Source of the DNA: Saprospiraceae bacterium | Lineage (GTDB): Bacteria; Bacteroidota; Bacteroidia; Chitinophagales; Saprospiraceae | Length of the DNA: 35,850 nucleotides | Reading direction: 5' to 3' | Assembly (NCBI GenBank): GCA_025055285.1 | Contig: JANWXM010000033.1 | Coordinates: forward strand, 1-35,850 | Shown: positions 1 through 7,892 of the stretch, piece after piece | Numbering within the stretch: the first letter of the stretch is position 1 | Layout of the letters: each line of letters begins with the position of its first letter | Position numbers and translations under genes: made by a program | Notes under the pieces: generated by a model | What the model saw: only the letters and a program-made list of their open reading frames with translations | The model's database searches: none | What the model was told of the DNA's origin: nothing

Positions 1-44
1 CATCGAAACATCCTTTCCCTGCTTTCCTACTGGGATTTTTATTC

Positions 45-929
45 ATGATTTTCTACTTTTGGGGTGCGGAAGATGCAGAACAAGACCGAGCAACAAATGC
101 CACCTCCTGCTGCGGAGTGGGCACGCCCGGGACGTATACCATCATGTCGGAGTCGTATGCTCATTTGTCGGGCTACGAACCCGAAGCCGATCTGGGCTTA
201 GGCTGCGGGGTACCTACGGAATACGCCCACATTCAACCTGGTGACGTCGTCCTTGACTTGGGCTGTGGGGCTGGCAACGACGCCTTCGTTGCGCGCGCTG
301 AGACGGGCGAAACAGGTAAGGTCATTGGCGTAGACTTTACACCATCCATGATTCACAAGGCGCGCAAGAATGCCGAAAAGTTAGGCTATACCAACGTAGA
401 GTTCCGCGAGGGTGATATCGAGGATTTACCGGTCGCTGATAATTCAGTGGACGTAGTCATAAGCAACTGTGTCTTAAACCTGGTACCTAACAAGGCAAAA
501 GCATTTGCGGAAATGCTGCGCGTACTGCGCCCTGGAGGTCGCTTCAGTATTTCGGATGTAGTTCTAGTGGGGGTGTTGCCCGAAAAGCTTCAACAGGCTG
601 CGTCGCTGTACGCTGGTTGCGTAGCAGGAGCAATGCAGCGCGACGCATACGTTTCCCTTCTAGAACAGACAGGATTTGAGCGCGTGACAATCGCCAGGCA
701 AAAACCCATTCTCATTCCTGATCATATCCTTTTGGAATACCTTTCGGCAGTGGAATTAGAGGCATTTCGGAGGAATCCAGTGGGCATTTTTAGCATAACG
801 GTTTGCGGCTACAAGCCAGGAGGCGACGCTCAGAAACGCGCGAAGCAGGCGGCTAAGCCCAAAATATTGCTGCGCAATTTAGCGAAAGGCACAACGAGCT
901 GTGGGCCAGACTCTGGCTGCTGCTGCTAA
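45..929 (+). CDS. arsM: Arsenite S-adenosylmethionine methyltransferase (ArsM)
   Basis: The product methylates As(III) with S-adenosylmethionine in the cytoplasm, an arsenic detoxification step. The class I methyltransferase fold is clear: motif I VLDLGCGAG at residues 69-77, then VIGVD at 93-97. The arsenic-binding cysteines of the family are all present: C54 in DLGLGCG, C142 in SNCV and C192 in GCVAG, plus the C22-C23 pair near the N-terminus. A Cys-rich tail (SCGPDSGCCC) closes the 294-residue protein, a common ArsM trait. The reading frame stays open from position 3 to the ATG at 45, so the true N-terminus could lie left of the window. Residues 1-20 do not resemble the usual ArsM N-terminal helix, so the start is uncertain while the family call is firm. 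The phospholipase D gene follows after 32 bases. Confidence 0.93.
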   Translation: MIFYFWGAEDAEQDRATNATSCCGVGTPGTYTIMSESYAHLSGYEPEADLGLGCGVPTEYAHIQPGDVVLDLGCGAGNDAFVARAETGETGKVIGVDFTPSMIHKARKNAEKLGYTNVEFREGDIEDLPVADNSVDVVISNCVLNLVPNKAKAFAEMLRVLRPGGRFSISDVVLVGVLPEKLQQAASLYAGCVAGAMQRDAYVSLLEQTGFERVTIARQKPILIPDHILLEYLSAVELEAFRRNPVGIFSITVCGYKPGGDAQKRAKQAAKPKILLRNLAKGTTSCGPDSGCCC

Positions 930-961
930 AGGCTTCGGATACACGCCTGTGTACTCCCTCC

Positions 962-2143
962 ATGAAAGCATATGTCAGGGCTGAGCAAGTTGAATTCATT
1001 CCCAGTGGCGAGCCCTATTTCCGTCGGCTGATCACCCTCATTGCAGAAGCGCAAAAGACCTTCCATTTGCAGGTGTACATTTTTGCCGACGACCGCACTG
1101 GCACCGAAGTGGCTGAGGCGTTGCGGGCCGCAGCGCGTCGCGGGGTACAGGTGCGAGTAATTGTCGATGGATTCGGTTCATCGGCCTTGCCTAATGCCTT
1201 CGTCGAACGAATGCAAGCAGATGGCGTTCATTTTCGCTTCTTTAAGCATTGGCTATCCTTGAAGCGATGGCAAGGTGGGCGCACCTTACACCAAAAAGTA
1301 GCCGTAGCAGATGCTCGACGCGCCCTCATTGGAGGCATAAATATTGCCGATAGGTACCGAGGAACACCAGAGGAACCCGCATGGCTCGATTTGGCTGTTT
1401 ACATCGAGGGCGAAGTATGTCGCTACCTAAATGATCTTTGCGACGACATTTTCTACCATCACTATTGGAAGCGGCGATGGCCGCAGCGCAAGGACTGGAC
1501 AGCCTGGATTGCTGCTGTGGGAAAAACAGCATGGCTTCCACCGCCTCCACGCGAAGGACTGGTTCGCTTTCGCCTAAATGACTGGCTGCGGCGCAAATCG
1601 GAGGTTTTCTACAGTTATCTGCACGCTATACGGGACGCTAAACATTCCTTAACATTGATAGCCAGTTACTTTTTACCAGGCCCAGCTATACGACAGCGGC
1701 TGGAACGCGCGGTTAAGCGTGGCGTGCTGGTACGCCTTCTCCTCAGCGGGCCTTCCGATGTGCCTTTGATGAAATGGGCCGAGCGCTATGTAGCCTATGA
1801 CCTTATCCGGAAAGGAGTACATGTCTTTTTATGGCAGCACTCCGTCATGCACGGGAAAGCCATCTTGGTAGATGGGCAATGGGCCTCGGTAGGGTCATTC
1901 AACTTAAATCCATTGAGTCGTTTTCGCAGTCTGGAAATGAACGTGGATGTAGCCGACCCTACCTTCGTCCGCACCTTATGCGACTATATCGAAACACTTT
2001 TTGAGCAGTACTGCGTACAAATCACCGCCGAACGCCTTCCAGAATTTGCTAATTTCTGGACACGCCTCAAGGCGCAGTTGGCTTATTTTGTTGCAGTACT
2101 GCTCATGCGAGTGCTCTTTGCTTCGAGCCGACAGCTGCAATGA
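962..2143 (+). CDS. Phospholipase D-family protein, cardiolipin synthase-like
   Basis: This 393-residue protein carries two HKD phosphodiesterase motifs: H110-x-K112-x4-D117 followed by GGIN, and H297-x-K299-x4-D304 followed by GSFN. Two HKD copies in one chain are typical of bacterial cardiolipin synthases, which join two phosphatidylglycerols (or PG and PE) at the membrane. Unlike ClsA it lacks the two N-terminal membrane helices. A single hydrophobic stretch near residues 370-385 could sit on the membrane, so it is closer to the ClsB/ClsC type. It starts 32 bases after arsM on the same strand and may be co-transcribed, with no obvious functional link. Other PLD-family phosphatidyltransferases or nucleases are possible. 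The ATG at 962 is the first start in frame and leaves a complete N-terminal domain. Confidence 0.85.
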   Translation: MKAYVRAEQVEFIPSGEPYFRRLITLIAEAQKTFHLQVYIFADDRTGTEVAEALRAAARRGVQVRVIVDGFGSSALPNAFVERMQADGVHFRFFKHWLSLKRWQGGRTLHQKVAVADARRALIGGINIADRYRGTPEEPAWLDLAVYIEGEVCRYLNDLCDDIFYHHYWKRRWPQRKDWTAWIAAVGKTAWLPPPPREGLVRFRLNDWLRRKSEVFYSYLHAIRDAKHSLTLIASYFLPGPAIRQRLERAVKRGVLVRLLLSGPSDVPLMKWAERYVAYDLIRKGVHVFLWQHSVMHGKAILVDGQWASVGSFNLNPLSRFRSLEMNVDVADPTFVRTLCDYIETLFEQYCVQITAERLPEFANFWTRLKAQLAYFVAVLLMRVLFASSRQLQ

Positions 2144-2294
2144 GCCGCGCTGCACTCCATGATATTTCGTGGTATCTTCAGCGCCGTGATGGGCCCAAGT
2201 GCGGTCATGAACGAAGCGTTCTGCGTCGCTAAAGCAGCGACTGCGATACGCCACCATGTCGTTTGAGCCTATACAAGGTACCTCTTCACTTGAG

Positions 2295-2343
2295 AAAAAA
2301 CGGAAAGGGCGCTGAGAACTTCTTGACATTTCTCAACGCCCTT
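2295..2343 (-). terminator. Rho-independent terminator of the repeat lipoprotein gene
   Basis: A 14-bp stem with one mismatch (2305-2318 against 2330-2343) and an 11-base loop is followed, on the minus strand, by six T residues (the A run at 2295-2300 on the plus strand). It lies 48 bases beyond the stop of the minus-strand lipoprotein. There is no T run in the plus direction, so it serves the minus strand. The rest of 2144-2390 holds only a small perfect hairpin at about 2226-2242. Confidence 0.75.
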
Positions 2344-2390
2344 CCTTCATACATTTCCTGCGCAATAAACCGCCAGCGCAAGCGGTGCGG

Positions 2391-3071
2391 TTATTTGCAG
2401 CTGTTTTTCAGAGCTGCCAATTCAGCGGCATTGTTGACAGTGATGATTTCACCTGTGCGACGCATCTTTACTTGCAAGGGAAACAGCAGCTCTGGCCGCT
2501 CTGTAGCGTTAGGATTGTTCTGTTTCCACGTGCGAAGAATTTGGCGCAATGCGCGCGCGTTTTCGGCCTGTGCCGTTGTGCCATCGGGGAACACGATCGT
2601 CACCGGGAAGACGAACTCAAAGCAAGCCACGCCGTGGCGGCCATATCCCTTGGGCCCCCGCTGATCGAACGTACCCTTGCACTCGGCGCGTAACTGACGC
2701 AATTGTTGGTCGTTTTCCACGATGATGGCTTCACCGCTAGAGTTGACCACCGAAATGGGGAAAACGAACGAAAACATTGGCCGCACGCCGCGCTTAGGCC
2801 GTCCATTAGTTTCAAAAAAGGTTTGCAGCTTCTGAGCCAGCTCTTCATAGGAATTTACCTCTGCCGTAGTACCGTTGGGCAGTTGGATGGTTACTGGAAA
2901 TACCAACTCGTAACAGCCATAGCTGCCTAATCCCCCGCGCTCTTGCGCAGCGAAGAGCGCTTGGTCTACTGCTTCTTCGCTTTCGAGAGCATTTTCATTC
3001 TTGGTGCAAGCGAGAATTCCTATTGCCGTTAGCACGGCTGCCATCATTAAAAACTTCCATACGTTTACCAT
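2391..3071 (-). CDS. Lipoprotein built of four internal repeats, function unknown
   Basis: The likely start is the ATG at 3071, because it places a lipoprotein signal at the N-terminus: charged start, hydrophobic core and lipobox ILAC with the acylated Cys at residue 22. Starts further upstream would bury the signal. The mature part contains four units of about 45-50 residues. Each has a LVFP/FVFP core followed by an NGTT or SGE turn and a short helix such as EELAQKL or AALKNSC. Units 1 and 3 (CYELVFPVTI, CFEFVFPVTI) resemble each other most, and units 2 and 4 (VFPISV, LFPLQV) differ more, so a two-unit block probably duplicated. I do not recognise a characterised family. It probably sits at the cell surface or in the periplasm. 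Its gene lies 120 bases downstream of htpG on the same strand and ends before a good terminator. Confidence 0.75.
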   Translation of the reverse strand: MVNVWKFLMMAAVLTAIGILACTKNENALESEEAVDQALFAAQERGGLGSYGCYELVFPVTIQLPNGTTAEVNSYEELAQKLQTFFETNGRPKRGVRPMFSFVFPISVVNSSGEAIIVENDQQLRQLRAECKGTFDQRGPKGYGRHGVACFEFVFPVTIVFPDGTTAQAENARALRQILRTWKQNNPNATERPELLFPLQVKMRRTGEIITVNNAAELAALKNSCK

Positions 3072-3191
3072 ATCTCTGTGCAGGTTGATTTTTGAACAAC
3101 GAATAAAAAGACCTTTAAACAACCGGTTGCACTGAATTAGGTCGGCTTAGTATGGAAGGGTTGCATGATAAGCGCTAAAAAATACGCCCTC

Positions 3192-5060
3192 CTAAAGTTT
3201 TTGTAGCGTTTTTTCCACAAATTTCGTTAATGCCTCGCCGCGCAGCATGCCTACTTGCAGTTGGGCTAGATCGTAGAGGTATTGCGCTAACTCCACGCGG
3301 CCGTTTTCATCAGAAAGTTGAACCAACTTAGACGCTATGAGCGGATGGTTAGTGTTTACTACGACGGTGTAAGAATCAAGAAAACCATCGCTGCCCACTA
3401 CGCCGTGTAGGGCTTGCATTTCTTTCATTCGGCGCAGGAACTCAGGCCGCGTGATGCTTACCGGTGCGTCGTCAGGCGCTAGCGCATGGCACTCGACCTT
3501 GGCGTGAATATTGTCACTAACTATTTTTTCAAAGGCCTTTTTTACTTGCTCGATTTCCTTATCACTAAGGACTGAATTGATTTTTTCGTCTTTTTCAACT
3601 AGTTTGTCCAGAGTGTTGGAGTCAAGTCGAGCAAAAGCGACATCTATATTGGCGCGGTATTCCAGATGCTGCATCCAATGGTTGTCTAGGACGGTATCCA
3701 TGCGCAGCACGTCGTAGCCCCGTGCCTGAGCAGCTCTAATGAGGGCATCGTGGGCTTCTGGATCATGGGTATAAATAAAAACAACCTTGTCGTGCTTATC
3801 GGTCTGATTAGCTTTCACCTTCTCCTTGTATTCAGGCAAGGTGTAAAACTCGTTCTTGACGTTGCTCACCAAGGCAAAGTTCATGGCCCGATCCTGGAAT
3901 TTGTCGTCGGCAATCATACCGTATTTGACAAATACTCCAACATCGCGCCACTTGGCCTGAAAGGCTTGGCGGTCATTTTTAAATAACTCGTGCAGTTTAT
4001 CGGCCACTTTTCGGGCGATGTAATCACTAATTTTCTTGACATTAGCATCGCTTTGCAGGTATGAGCGCGACACATTTAGCGGAATGTCGGGAGAGTCTAT
4101 GACGCCATGGAGAAGTTGAAGCCACTCAGGCACGATATCGCGCACATCATCAGTGACGAACACCTGATTGCAATACAGATGAATCTTGTTGCGCGTCGTT
4201 TCGATGACACTACCCAACTTTGGGAAGTAAAGAACACCCGTTAGATGGAAGGGATAATCAATATTCAGGTGAATCCAGAACATCGGCTCTTCGGCCGAAG
4301 GATAAAGTAAGCGATAGAAACGCAAATAATCCTCGTCCTTGAGGTCGGTTGGCGTCTTTTTCCAAAGGGGGTGAGTTTCATTAATGATATTGGGAACTTC
4401 GCGTTTTTCCTCTTTGGCCTCCTTGCCCTCGCCAACTTTCACGTACTCTGTGCGCGTACCAAATTGAATAGGCACCGGCAGGAAGCGGCAGTACTTGCGC
4501 AAGAGCTCTTCAATGCGGAAGCGGTCGAGAAATTCTGAGTTTTCCTCATTGATGTAGAGAATTACCTCGGTACCTCGGTCAGTTTTTTCGGCCGGTTCTA
4601 GGGTGAATTCAGGAGAACCCTCACACGTCCAGCGCACTGCGGGTTCTTCGCTGCGGTAAGACTTAGTGACTACCTCAACTTTATCGGCAACCATGAAGGC
4701 CGAATAAAAGCCTAAACCAAATTTGCCGATGATGTTGCTATCCTTATACTTTTCCAAAAATTCGGCAGCACTGCTGAAGGCAATCTGGTTGAGGTATCGG
4801 TTCACCTCCTCTTCGCTCATGCCAATGCCTCGGTCGCGCACGATGAGGCGCTTTTGCTCAGGCTCTACGATGATGTGTATAGTAGTATCGCCAAGTTCAC
4901 CTACTGGCTCACCGCGTTGAGCAAGCGTCTGCAATTTTGTCGTAGCGTCTACTGCATTAGAGACTAGCTCCCGCAAGAATATTTCGTGATCGGAGTAGAG
5001 AAATTTTTTTATAATGGGAAAAATATTCTCCGTTTGAACAGAAATAGTACCCTTGTGCAT
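3192..5060 (-). CDS. htpG: Molecular chaperone HtpG (bacterial Hsp90)
   Basis: This is an ATP-dependent cytoplasmic chaperone that remodels client proteins and works with DnaK. At 622 residues it is the normal length for bacterial HtpG. The GHKL ATP-binding signatures are all present near the N-terminus: LRELVSNAVDA, VRDRGIGMSEEE, IGKFGLGFYSAFMV and the RGTEVILYI strand. The middle domain carries LNVSRSYLQSD, a highly conserved Hsp90 segment, and the C-terminal dimerisation domain follows. There is no eukaryotic MEEVD tail. The ATG at 5060 gives MHKGTISVQTE, typical for Bacteroidota HtpG. No Shine-Dalgarno sequence precedes it, as is usual in this phylum. It is transcribed divergently from the structured region at 5.27-5.50 kb. 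Confidence 0.97.
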   Translation of the reverse strand: MHKGTISVQTENIFPIIKKFLYSDHEIFLRELVSNAVDATTKLQTLAQRGEPVGELGDTTIHIIVEPEQKRLIVRDRGIGMSEEEVNRYLNQIAFSSAAEFLEKYKDSNIIGKFGLGFYSAFMVADKVEVVTKSYRSEEPAVRWTCEGSPEFTLEPAEKTDRGTEVILYINEENSEFLDRFRIEELLRKYCRFLPVPIQFGTRTEYVKVGEGKEAKEEKREVPNIINETHPLWKKTPTDLKDEDYLRFYRLLYPSAEEPMFWIHLNIDYPFHLTGVLYFPKLGSVIETTRNKIHLYCNQVFVTDDVRDIVPEWLQLLHGVIDSPDIPLNVSRSYLQSDANVKKISDYIARKVADKLHELFKNDRQAFQAKWRDVGVFVKYGMIADDKFQDRAMNFALVSNVKNEFYTLPEYKEKVKANQTDKHDKVVFIYTHDPEAHDALIRAAQARGYDVLRMDTVLDNHWMQHLEYRANIDVAFARLDSNTLDKLVEKDEKINSVLSDKEIEQVKKAFEKIVSDNIHAKVECHALAPDDAPVSITRPEFLRRMKEMQALHGVVGSDGFLDSYTVVVNTNHPLIASKLVQLSDENGRVELAQYLYDLAQLQVGMLRGEALTKFVEKTLQKL

Positions 5061-5258
5061 AGTAAGTGATGTTTGATAGCAGGCCTTGCCAAAAGATGTG
5101 CCAGGCCAAGTAAGCCTGACAAAATGTCGGCTGGATACCTTTTATGATGTAAAAATCGAGATAGCCTCAATAGGGGGAAGGGTCTAGATTGTCTTGGCAC
5201 AATAGTTGTTGTGTCTATAAGGTGAAAGAAGCGGCTTTTTCCCTATAGGAAGCGGTGG

Positions 5259-5266
5259 TAAATTTG
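5259..5266 (+). promoter_or_regulatory. Bacteroidota-type -7 promoter element
   Basis: TAAATTTG matches the Bacteroidota consensus TANNTTTG. A T-rich CTTTTT stretch 18 bases upstream is a weak stand-in for the -33 TTTG. Transcription would start near 5270-5274, just before the run of hairpins that ends in a terminator at 5498. Consensus match only. Confidence 0.4.
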
Positions 5267-5272
5267 AGAAAT

Positions 5273-5498
5273 AAGGTATTTAAGAAATACAAAGACTTAG
5301 GGCCAAATGTGGCCTTAAGCCCGTGGGCGAGGGGCCAGTCCGTTGGGGGGTAGGGCTGGTCTCCTCACCACAGTTTGGCGCGCAGTCATCCTCTATACTT
5401 GCTGCCCGCAAGAGAAGGGAAGTTATTGCGTGAAATAGGCAGCAAGTGCTCGATTTCAAAGTGCGAAGCGGCGCTGACGAATGTCAGCGTCGCTTTTT
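5273..5498 (+). ncRNA. Candidate structured non-coding RNA (about 225 nt), unknown family
   Basis: The gap between htpG and the lipase gene (5061-5618) has no convincing coding sequence but shows four strong local structures in series. (1) Hairpin 5297-5318 with TTAGGGCC pairing GGCCTTAA. (2) Stem 5329-5341/5353-5366, 13 pairs with one bulged T and two G-U pairs. (3) A 9-bp perfect stem CTTGCTGCC/GGCAGCAAG at 5398-5406/5438-5446 enclosing a second 5-bp perfect stem CGCAA/TTGCG at 5407-5411/5426-5430. (4) A 13-bp terminator stem at 5466-5495. A -7 promoter element lies just upstream. I looked for hallmarks of RNase P RNA, tmRNA, SRP RNA and common riboswitches and saw none; 6S is unlikely without long-range end pairing. 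It could be a stand-alone small RNA or, if read through, a leader of the lipase gene 120 bases downstream. Nothing was seen in 5061-5258 or 5500-5618. Confidence 0.4.
5466..5498 (+). terminator. Rho-independent terminator
   Basis: A 13-bp stem with one G-U pair (5466-5478 against 5483-5495) and a GAAT loop is followed directly by T residues to 5498. No plus-strand protein gene precedes it within the gap, which is why a non-coding transcript is proposed upstream. Confidence 0.75.
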
Positions 5499-5618
5499 GC
5501 GTTAAATCGCATTAGCCAACAATATTTTTGTCGTTTAATAGAACCATTCTATCTGTTGAGTATAGGTTGAGTCCTCCATGGGCTCGATGGATACTAAAGC
5601 GAGGCCGTTGCCCTCTCC

Positions 5619-7868
5619 ATGCGTCGTTATCGTACCTTACTGTATTACTCGTTTCCGTTTCAGCTGGTGATCCTGCACTTTCGCAACCACCTGATGCTGG
5701 TAGGTCTGTGGATTTTCCTAGGGTTGTTGGTGACAGGAGCCATAGGAAGTTTTTTTGGGGTTTATCATCTGTTGCTCACGCCGGAGTATTTGGGCGAGGT
5801 AAATTTTTGGAGTTTCCTGATAACAGGTGCAGCCTGTGGTGCCTTTTTTCTAATTTGGAATTTGACTACGTACTTGTTGTGCTCCCATCGGTTTCCCTTT
5901 CTGGCTACGTTGAATGCCCCGTTTACGCTTTTTTCTCTGAACAACAGCTTTTTTCCGCTAATTTTTCTTCTTGTTTACGTCGGCACTTCAATTGTCTTTC
6001 AGGTACGGGATGAGTTAGCCAGTTTTTGGGACGTAATAGTGAATATTGCTGGTTTCCTAGTGGGCATGGGTCTAATGCTTGGGAGCCTGGCAGTTTACTT
6101 GCATTTCACCAATAAAGACCTGGCCTCTATTCTTAGGGCAGGCAATCTGACTCCGAAGCCGGGCAGCCGCCTATTTGTTCCAGAAGGGTATGTGCCCACC
6201 CTACGGCAAATCCGCAGTGGTGCTACCAGTTGGCGAGTAGATACTTATCTAAGTGAGCGGTTGCGCCTGCGTTTGGTGCGCAGCGTAATGCACTACGACC
6301 GCCGGTTGCTGGCTAGGGTATTCCAACAAAACCACCTCAACGCTGTGTTGGTGCAGCTTTTTGCGCTGGTTATCATTATGTTCTTAAGCCTTTTCATGGA
6401 GCAACCCTGGGCGCGAATCCCCACTGGAGCTACCATTTTTCTCCTAGCTAGCATGTTTATGGCCCTGTTTGGGGCAATTGTCTTCTGGTTTCGGCGCTGG
6501 GCGGTTCTGGCTTTCTTATTCATGGTAGCAGCGCTGAATGTGATTACAGGATGGGGGCTTTTCCACTACCGCAACCGAGCATATGGAATCGACTATACCG
6601 AGGAAAACCGAGCCACGTATTCTCACGAAGAATTGGAGCGTCTTTGTTCGCCTGATACGCTTGCGCGAGACCTTGCAGAAACTCGCCGCATACTCGACGT
6701 ATGGGCAAGGCAAAATCGAGGCCCAAACGGAGAAAAGCCCAAAATGGTGCTAGTATGCGTTAGTGGCGGTGGTATGCGCTCTGCAGTGTGGACAATGCAC
6801 GCCCTTCAGCAAGCTGACCAAGCAACCCAGGGTCGCTTAATGCGCCAAACCGTCCTCATCAGTGGCGCCTCGGGCGGTATCCTCGGCGCCGCGTATTGGC
6901 GCGAACTATATCTTCGGCAACAGTTGGGCGAAAACCTAAACTACAACCACCCTGACCACGTAGCCGAAATCGGCGCTGACCTCCTCAATGCCGTCAGCTT
7001 TGCTATCCTAACGAATGACCTATTTTTCCCTTTTCGAAAGTTTAAGTCCGGCAACTTTACTTATCGAAAAGACCGCGGCTATCTACTTGAATACCAACTT
7101 AATGAAAACTGTCGCGGTCGCTTTAGCCGCCGATTGGCCGACTATCGGGAGTTTGAAAAGCGCGCTCAAATTCCAATGATGGTCGTATCGCCCTTTATTC
7201 TCAATGATGCGCGCCGCCTCCTCATTAGCCCGCAGGGCGTTTCTTACTTAATGCGACCGCCTGGAGACCCAGCTGATATTCAGCCCGAAGTGGATGCAGT
7301 GGACTTCGGGCGTCTTTTCGCTCGGCAACAAGCCGATAGCCTTGCCTTTACCTCGGCTCTGCGCATGAACTGCTCCTATCCCCTCATTCTGCCTCCTGTG
7401 TGGTTGCCCACTGCCCCCCCTGTAGAAGTCATGGACGCCGGCTTTCGCGATAATTACGGCCTTGCCACCGCTATCCGCTTTGCCCATGCCCTTGCCGATT
7501 GGATTCGAGAAAACACCAGCGGCGTCGTTATTCTTCAAGTGCGATGCTGGGAGAAACGCCGCCCTATCGAAGAAAGTACTTACAAGGGCATCGTTGAAAA
7601 TTTGCTGTCTCCTCTTAGCGGCGCTGTTCATCTGACGGCTATGCAAGACTTTGAGCAAGATAATGCGCTAACGCTGTTACGCGACTTGCTTAGGCCACAA
7701 CGCTTGCAAGTGATTAGCCTAGTGTACCGCCCTCAAAACAAAGAGAACGAGGCATCTATGAGCTTTCATCTGAGCAAACGTGAAAAGCAAGACATTTTGC
7801 AGGCTATCCACGACCCTGAAGTTCAGCGTGGACTGCAACGACTGCAGTGCCTCTTGCTCCCACGCTAG
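5619..7868 (+). CDS. Membrane-anchored patatin-like phospholipase
   Basis: The 749-residue protein has two halves. Residues about 25-330 are strongly hydrophobic with roughly seven or eight likely membrane helices. Residues about 375-745 form a patatin-like acyl hydrolase domain. The catalytic signs are the oxyanion loop SGGGMR at 382-387, the nucleophile elbow SGASGG at 415-420 with Ser418, and the DAG motif starting at Asp606, which completes the Ser-Asp dyad. Such enzymes cleave acyl chains from phospholipids or related lipids. The membrane half suggests it acts at the inner membrane with the catalytic half in the cytoplasm (topology inferred). The alkaline phosphatase gene starts 24 bases downstream. 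The substrate is unknown. The ATG at 5619 is preferred because it precedes the first hydrophobic segment. Confidence 0.82.
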   Translation: MRRYRTLLYYSFPFQLVILHFRNHLMLVGLWIFLGLLVTGAIGSFFGVYHLLLTPEYLGEVNFWSFLITGAACGAFFLIWNLTTYLLCSHRFPFLATLNAPFTLFSLNNSFFPLIFLLVYVGTSIVFQVRDELASFWDVIVNIAGFLVGMGLMLGSLAVYLHFTNKDLASILRAGNLTPKPGSRLFVPEGYVPTLRQIRSGATSWRVDTYLSERLRLRLVRSVMHYDRRLLARVFQQNHLNAVLVQLFALVIIMFLSLFMEQPWARIPTGATIFLLASMFMALFGAIVFWFRRWAVLAFLFMVAALNVITGWGLFHYRNRAYGIDYTEENRATYSHEELERLCSPDTLARDLAETRRILDVWARQNRGPNGEKPKMVLVCVSGGGMRSAVWTMHALQQADQATQGRLMRQTVLISGASGGILGAAYWRELYLRQQLGENLNYNHPDHVAEIGADLLNAVSFAILTNDLFFPFRKFKSGNFTYRKDRGYLLEYQLNENCRGRFSRRLADYREFEKRAQIPMMVVSPFILNDARRLLISPQGVSYLMRPPGDPADIQPEVDAVDFGRLFARQQADSLAFTSALRMNCSYPLILPPVWLPTAPPVEVMDAGFRDNYGLATAIRFAHALADWIRENTSGVVILQVRCWEKRRPIEESTYKGIVENLLSPLSGAVHLTAMQDFEQDNALTLLRDLLRPQRLQVISLVYRPQNKENEASMSFHLSKREKQDILQAIHDPEVQRGLQRLQCLLLPR

Positions 7869-7880
7869 AGAACAACACCG

Positions 7881-7888
7881 TATTTTTG
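7881..7888 (+). promoter_or_regulatory. Possible -7 promoter element of the alkaline phosphatase gene
   Basis: TATTTTTG matches TANNTTTG only five bases before the ATG at 7893. If used, transcription would begin at or next to the start codon, giving a leaderless or nearly leaderless mRNA. The site is AT-rich and may be a chance match. Confidence 0.25.
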
Positions 7889-7892
7889 ACGC

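Noticed and set aside
1976-2329. A minus-strand open frame overlapping the end of the phospholipase D gene
   Set aside because: It is antisense to a well-supported gene for much of its length and shows no protein-like features.
5273-5498. RNase P RNA, tmRNA or 6S RNA as identity of the structured segment
   Set aside because: The conserved GGAAAGTCCGGGC-type and ACAGAA-type blocks of RNase P RNA and the tmRNA ends are absent. The segment is a row of local hairpins, not one long 6S-like rod, and is too short for the first two.
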